A stretch of 64,000 nt of DNA from Isoetes taiwanensis (lineage: Eukaryota; Streptophyta; Lycopodiopsida; Isoetales; Isoetaceae): the NCBI GenBank assembly GCA_021234155.1, contig JAJEKV010000168.1:553352-617351 (forward strand). Direction: 5' to 3'. A program made the position numbers and the translations under genes. Under the pieces are notes generated by a model, which had not been told where the DNA came from, did not search any database, and saw only the letters and a program-made list of their open reading frames with translations. This document shows positions 58,670-64,000 of this stretch, in pieces. Within the stretch, counting starts at the first letter, position 1, and each line of letters starts with the position of its first letter.

Positions 58670-60163
58670 GTGCTTCAAGGCCATGACCTACGGGGACATC
58701 ACACCCGAGGCGGTGGGGGAATAGCTATTTGCAGACTCTATGACCCGCCCGGGGCAGCGACGCCCATACCTCCACAGGATGGCCCCCCATTGGTTCTCGT
58801 GGAGGAGGATGTTGAGGAGGGCCTGCAACGGCTGGCCAATGGGAAGGCAGCTGACCTCGATGGTATGCAGGCCGAGTTACTCAAATGGGCAGGGCAGCCG
58901 CTTGTGCCGGTCCTCACTACCCTGTTCAACAGAGCATTGCAGGAAGGTCTCCCCCGACAATGGACCACAAGCAGGGTTGTTCCCATTCACAAGGCGGGCG
59001 ACCCACACTGTCCGGCCAACTACCGGACAATCATGGTCAGCTCAGTATTTGCCAAACCGCTATCGGGCATTCTCGAAGCGGCAGCTTGACCCGCCGGGTA
59101 GAGGCGGATGTGCGAGCCCTCACACAAAGGCTGCTTTTAGACCCCGCCACTCAACGATTGACCATATCTTTACACCGGGCGAATTTGAAGACAAATGGAA
59201 TCATCTAAGCGGGACTTGTATTGTCGCTTTTGTGGACTTCGAAGGCTTTTGATACGGTTCCCCGGAAAAGCCGTGGGCTAGGATCAAGGCCAACCGGGGC
59301 TCCGCTCCCCTCGTAGAATGCCATATACAAAGTTGTATGAGAGTTGTTTTTGGCGAGGATGCACCGGACGGGACCAAGCATTCACCAAGAGTATCGGTCC
59401 CAAGCAGTGGTTGCCCCTCTCGCCAACACTTTTTGGCCTCTACATTGATCGCTTAGAGCCCCGGCTTATCGAGCATGGGGGATGGTATACAGCTTTTTGC
59501 ACCAGGTCATCCGGCCACCATCTATGCGACGATGTTGGCCTGTTGGCCCACACCCCGCCAGCTATGCGGTCTCACCCGATGCCCTAGACACATTTTGTCG
59601 GGGCCGACATGCTTGGCGTGAATCGCCAAGACCGGTGGTTCTCATATCCTCTTCACGCCACCCCATGCCTCATGCACTCACATATCGGGGCAGCCGCTGT
59701 GGACGCCACGCCCACCTACAAGTATCTAGGGGTGGAGTTCCCCTCCCTCGCTCTGGCTGGGAGCCGCCTATCCGCTATGGGTGACAAGGTGGGAAGCGCT
59801 TTATGCCATGCACAAATAACACCACCAGTGAGCTCTATGATTGGGGCCATCAGTCACATCTGCTCTCGCAATCGGGTCGAACACGTCCTTCGTATGGGAT
59901 CGAGGTTTGGGGCCCTACTGCCTCTTTGGCTTACATGGAATGACTTGGAGCAGGTGCGTAAGGCATTTTTGGCACGGGCACTTGGGGTGAAACCTTCAGC
60001 CTCCCTATCGGTTCTGGCACATCTAAACCGATACTTGCCACTTCAAGGGCAGCCCTTTGATAGACACACATCGCCTATTTTTAGAAGGTGGTTACTATGG
60101 GTGATGCTCGGCTCCCGCGACTTGGCTTACAATTGTGACAATGAGTCCGCGCAGCGGGCTTAG
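58670..60163 (+). pseudogene. LINE copy B reverse transcriptase
   Basis: 58670-59089 (139 codons) reads LANGKAADLDGMQAELLKWA, LTTLFNRALQEGLPRQWTTS and VVPIHKAGDPHCPANYRTIM, the classic LINE RT fingers. AFRPRHSTIDHIFT follows in another frame (59140), motif A VDF..(A)FDTVPR is split by an indel at 59226-59260, LSPTLFGLYIDRLEPRLIEH is motif B/2 (59420-59480), and DDVGLLAHTPP is motif C (59527 on). 59609-60163 reads ALTYRG..VDATPTYKYLGVEF and the thumb region. Domain order is complete but at least five frame changes are needed. Confidence 0.85.
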
Positions 60164-60439
60164 GGCCCGTTGGAGGGTAAGAGAGATTAGTGGTTCGCCC
60201 GGATGGAACGTCGGCAGGAGCAATGTATGCGTCGCGTGGACCAAATGACGATCGTGGCGGATAACCGGGGGAGTACCTAGACGTTTGTTTCCTTGGCAAG
60301 CTCTGGGACCCCCGCGCTCTAGAGCAGGTCAAAACGGCTCATTACAAGGAGCACATCAACCCCAGAAGTTAGCGGGGCCCACAGACTCTACTGCGTTCCC
60401 ACCGCTCAAAAAGCGCAGACTCATTGCCTCCATTCGCGA

Positions 60440-60650
60440 CGGTGCCCACCATCTTCGCATCGAGACGCAGGCGGTGGATTGGGGAGCCCCGCCGACGTGC
60501 TCTGTCGGTATTGTCAAACGGGTGCCATTGAGGATGAGTCTCACACTTTCCGAGTTGCCCAAATGCTCGGATCCGGGCCAGATATGCCCCATTAGTGCGG
60601 CCGGACTTGCCCTTACATTTGCTGATGAACACACCGCCAGTACGTGCCCT
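60440..60650 (+). pseudogene. LINE copy B C-terminal zinc finger
   Basis: A plus frame reads VLCRYCQTGAIEDESHTFRV at about 60497-60556, the C-x2-C...E-D-x-x-H finger found at the C-terminus of many LINE RT proteins. It is out of frame with the RT pieces. Confidence 0.6.
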
Positions 60651-60951
60651 GGGGTCATACATTCAGGAGGTACTGGACCTGCGAGGTCACCTTTGCCCCT
60701 TTGGGCTGTTTCGATTAGGCATCGCGGGTGCGGTGCATGACCAGATATATTTGGGTGTTTTACGCATTTCATAAATGTTAGTTTGTCACAGGCTGATTGC
60801 TGCCACGGTTTTTCCCTCGAAAACCCTTCGGGGCGGGGGTTTTTTAATCCGGGCAGTAATCTGCTTGCTGCGTTTTTGTATTGGGTCCCATAGACCGATT
60901 GGTCTCCGTGGACGATAAAAGTACCTTCCTTCCTTCCTTCCTTCCTTCCTT

Positions 60952-62200
60952 ATACTTATCCACTAATTTCAGATTTTCTCTGCAATATATAAGCCTCTCA
61001 AGTTGAAGTAAACTTAGCTTGTTGCGCTTCTTAGTTTGTATCACTGAATAAGAGCTCCAATTCCTTTCACATGGGCCAGAAGAACAAGCTTGAGATAAGA
61101 TTCGCAATGCTAATTTCTGCAAGTCAGAAGTAGACAACCCATAAGATTCCCACCACACAATAGGCTTCAACATGTCTCTCTTTTTGCTGCTGCAGGAATA
61201 GCGAACAAGCCCAAGTTGTTCCGAAATATATGTAGCTGCTCATTAAGTCTTTCTTGCGTGTTACTTTCAATAAATACCTGTGTAATATACTCATGTCATC
61301 CTTTGTTAAGCTCAACATCTGCAAATTGCACATCAGATTGCCATAAAAGGTGTGGAATATGAGCTATAGCATGTATTGGCCCATCTTGTTTTTATAATCT
61401 GCTTGATAGCTTCAATGCGGATGGAATCAAGAGTTCGATGAGTTTTCCGAAATTCATCCAATGCCTCATTAATTCTCTCCATAAACTCATAAATCAGATC
61501 AAGTGTGCTGCCTTTCATATCAGTATTGCACAAAACAGTATAGATTGGAGATAACCCTTTCACAATGGCCTCCATTTCATCCCAGAAATTTATATCATAA
61601 CACCATTTTTGTGTTCTTAGCGCATCAGGCTCCTGATGCCCAACCCATGCTTTCCATAAATCTGACACGACAATCCTAATTAGATGTTCACGAACATGTA
61701 ACAATCTTTCAAGCATAATGAATTGATAACCAAATCTTGTACTTGATGCCCGCAAGATGGTTTTGAATGGCAAAAATTCATTAATTGACCAGATCGTTCA
61801 ATCACACTACTTACCCAAGGAATCTTTCCAATATCTTCAATAACTAGGTCCAAGGATTGGCTTGCATAAGGCGTCCAGAAGATGGTTGAGTACTCTTTCT
61901 CAAGATGCTTAAGTCTCGTGCTCTTGCAATTAGATCCATTATCAGTTATAACATGGACTACATTTGTTGCTTCAATCTTCTTTGAAGATGAATCTGCCAA
62001 TAATTTTTAGACCAGCCTTTGAGCAGTTTGCTGCACGATGAAAAACAGTGCTCATGCAACTAAAGATCATGATGTTCATGACATGCCTACGTCTTCGATC
62101 TGTCCATCCATCTGTAATAATGGAACAGCCATACTTAGCTGTTGCCTGGCTATAGCAGGCAACATGTACAAGGCTCCTGAGCAATATCACAGGCAAAAAA
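60952..62200 (-). pseudogene. hAT transposase (DUF659 + dimerisation domain), copy B
   Basis: Cut-and-paste transposase of the hAT superfamily on the minus strand. 62196-61972 reads YGCSIITDGWTDRRRRHVMN, with the first catalytic aspartate motif. 62000-61680 reads VVHVITDNGSNCKSTRLKHL and FWTPYASQSLDLVIEDIGKI, the DUF659 core with the second acidic motif. 61773-61333 reads VSDLWKAWVG, FWDEMEAIVKGLSPIYTVL and the KTRW segment. 61173-60990 reads LQKLALRILSQACSSGPCER, NWSSYSVIQTKKRNKLSLLQ and LERLIYCRENLKLVDKY, the C-terminal dimerisation domain. Domain order is complete from ITDGWTD on, but the BED finger is not seen and the pieces are in different frames. Splice borders are possible but not proven. 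Confidence 0.8.
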
Positions 62201-64000
62201 TTTGAAGACCAAGAATACTGAGACCAAAAGACTTGAAGACAAAGATGCTGATGAAGAACCCAAAGGATGACTTTAAGTCAAGACACAAGTTCACAACTCA
62301 AACTCCAAGGATTGAATGCATTCTCTAGCTCTGAAGGCACTTATGAGGTTTGGAAGACCCCTGTGAAGATGGCAAGCTATGATATGGTATTTATCCTTCT
62401 CATATTGTGATGATTCTCTATTTGCCTTTTGTTCCATCATACCATCATCCTTATCCTGTTTTTTCACCCTCATTGCCTTTTCACATCCTATACCATCATG
62501 TATTTCATGTGTAACCATTTGTTTCATAGTTGACCTACCATGACCTAGGGCACATTTTCCAAGGAATTTGTCAAACCTAAAAGTTGCCTAGCATCGAGCT
62601 CTATATCACCATTCTCATCTCATGCCTTGCCATTCCATTGTCACACACTTCATACCAAGTAGCTAAAGCAAAACATATGTGCTAAGCACAAAAAATACAA
62701 AAAACACAAAGATGCCTAGTCACCACATGGCATGATGACTAGATGTACATGTCATCACCTCCAAAGCTACTTTGGTCCACTCATAATTTGCTACCTTCAT
62801 GTCTCATTCATCATGTTGCCACCTAAGCACCAAATTTCCACATCATCACATCACTCCACATCATCAAATGATGACTAGGCAAGTTTTAACCAAACTCAAA
62901 ATTGTTCAACCAAATGATCAAATTACCTTGGGAAGTGAACCTACTAGCCTTGTTTACCCTAGTTGACCTATTTTCTATCCTTCCACTACATTTTTACCTA
63001 TTGCCACCTCATCATCCATTAATGCAAAATACCTTGTTTGACCAACACAAATCACATTGACCTTGCCCAGTCATTCATCTTTTTAAGAAAAAATCAAAAT
63101 ATTATTTTTCCAAAATTTGGCCTTGCCATCTTGAAGTTCCCTTGAAAATATGCCACCTGGCACAAAAAATCTCAAAAAAAGACCCTATATAGACCTTCAA
63201 ATTTCATTTCTTGGGAATCGTGCCCCATGCCAAAAAATGCAAAAATTTTCCTATTCTACACCCCCATCTATCTACCCTCTTATCCTCTGCCAAGTGGCGT
63301 CCCCCCTGGCATGCCAAGTCGAAACACGAGCCGAGCTTGGCGTGGGAGGAGACCACGTAATCAGGAGAAAGGAAAATAGTTCCCTATTTATACCTTGTCC
63401 CACTTTTTGATCTCTGCCTGTGGGATATATCATGTCGAACCCTAAAATTTGAATTTTCCAAGAAACCACCTTTCTGTTGAGCCAAACGGGGTGATCATGG
63501 CATCTGTTGGCCAGTTTTGTCCTACTCCACTGAAAGAACAACCCAATTAGACCAAAACCGTGGCATTGATTGCGAATTTGCCAAGATCTGACCGTAGACA
63601 GGGGACTTTAAAAAAGGGGTTTGTTCTACTGAATTTTTTCGAGGGCCATAAGCGGATTTGAAGACCAAGAACGTGAAGTCGTGACGTCTACAGAGCTTAC
63701 AGAAGATTCTCCTGCTTCGGAAATCAAAATCTGAGGCATATGTGATGAAATATCCTTGAATCTTTTGAAACTTGAAATTTATTTTGATTGAGTTGTTCTT
63801 GGATGATCCAGTCGAACATTCTTGAATACCCTGTATTGTGAATTTGCTGTTTTGACTTAATGAAAATCGGAATTTGGGAAAAGAGTGTGTGAAAGTATGA
63901 TTGAACTCATTTTGCTATGCATTGTCATTTACAGTTTTGCATTGTCATTTACAGTTGAGCATAAAGGAATTAAGCAGAGTACAACTAGTGCTTGTGTAAA
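62201..64000. other. AT-rich interval, no gene recognised
   Basis: CA- and CT-rich low-coding sequence. A near-perfect duplication of GCATTGTCATTTACAGTT lies at about 63920-63956. The open frames here lack domain signatures. Confidence 0.5.

Larger units (their letters stand above)
57672..60951 (+). mobile_element. LINE retrotransposon, copy B, nested in hAT
   Basis: 5'-truncated LINE with endonuclease, RT and C-terminal zinc finger in order, ending in (TTCC)n at 60923-60951. It lies head-to-head in coding orientation with, and between, two parts of a minus-strand hAT gene. Flanking words (TTAACTT on the left, TTATACTT on the right) could be a degraded target-site duplication. Copy A at 1-3084 corresponds to 57856-60951. 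Confidence 0.85.

Overview
The window looks like nuclear DNA of a land plant, most likely a fern or another seed-free plant. That is an inference from content: introns with GT..AG borders, plant-type L1 LINEs, hAT, Helitron and CACTA-like transposons, a PPR fragment, a plant-type heptahelical receptor (PAQR/HHP) gene, long low-complexity AT-rich gaps, and no bacterial operon structure. The only gene that looks like an ordinary host gene with readable exons is the PAQR/HHP gene at 26.9-29.2 kb (minus). Nearly everything else recognisable is a mobile element or its remains.

Layout. 1-4.15 kb: a degenerate LINE next to hAT transposase remains; the same composite recurs at 57.7-62.2 kb, where the LINE appears nested inside the hAT gene. 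6.7-13.7 kb: a minus-strand block of several ORFs with a Penelope-like, 'RYIDD'-type reverse transcriptase, an RG-rich putative nucleic-acid-binding protein and small ORFs. It is bracketed by a ~50-bp direct repeat and by TG/CA-rich minisatellites with the strand polarity of telomeres. 13.8-16.4 kb: a minus-strand intron-containing gene with an Ulp1-type (C48) cysteine protease active site. 20.01 kb: a textbook Helitron 3' terminus. 20.8-21.7 kb: minus-strand lysine-rich exons of unknown function. 22.9-25.0 kb: a Helitron Pif1-like helicase. 25.4-25.7 kb: a triple tRNA-like/SINE-like repeat. 29.3-30.5 kb: a poly(A) retro-insertion with target-site duplication.

32-42.5 kb is a T- and CT-rich region with duplicated promoter-like and exon-like modules, two long (CT)n tracts and several minisatellites, plus a broken PPR gene near 35-36 kb. 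44.2-50.6 kb is a minus-strand L1 LINE with decayed ORF1 and ORF2, itself invaded by a GC-rich CACTA-like element. 52.3-56.3 kb is an intron-containing Crypton/DUF3504-type tyrosine recombinase gene on the plus strand, broken by stops and interrupted by a 1.64-kb solo LTR with a 5-bp target-site duplication.

Two things deserve attention. First, the reverse-transcriptase block at 6.7-13.7 kb is the best candidate for an undescribed element: a multi-ORF PLE-like retroelement whose flanks resemble telomeric caps. Second, a Crypton-like tyrosine recombinase is unexpected in a plant-like sequence. A caution applies throughout: short indels break almost every conserved reading frame, including the PAQR gene, so consensus-sequence error must be separated from genuine pseudogene decay before any gene is called dead.
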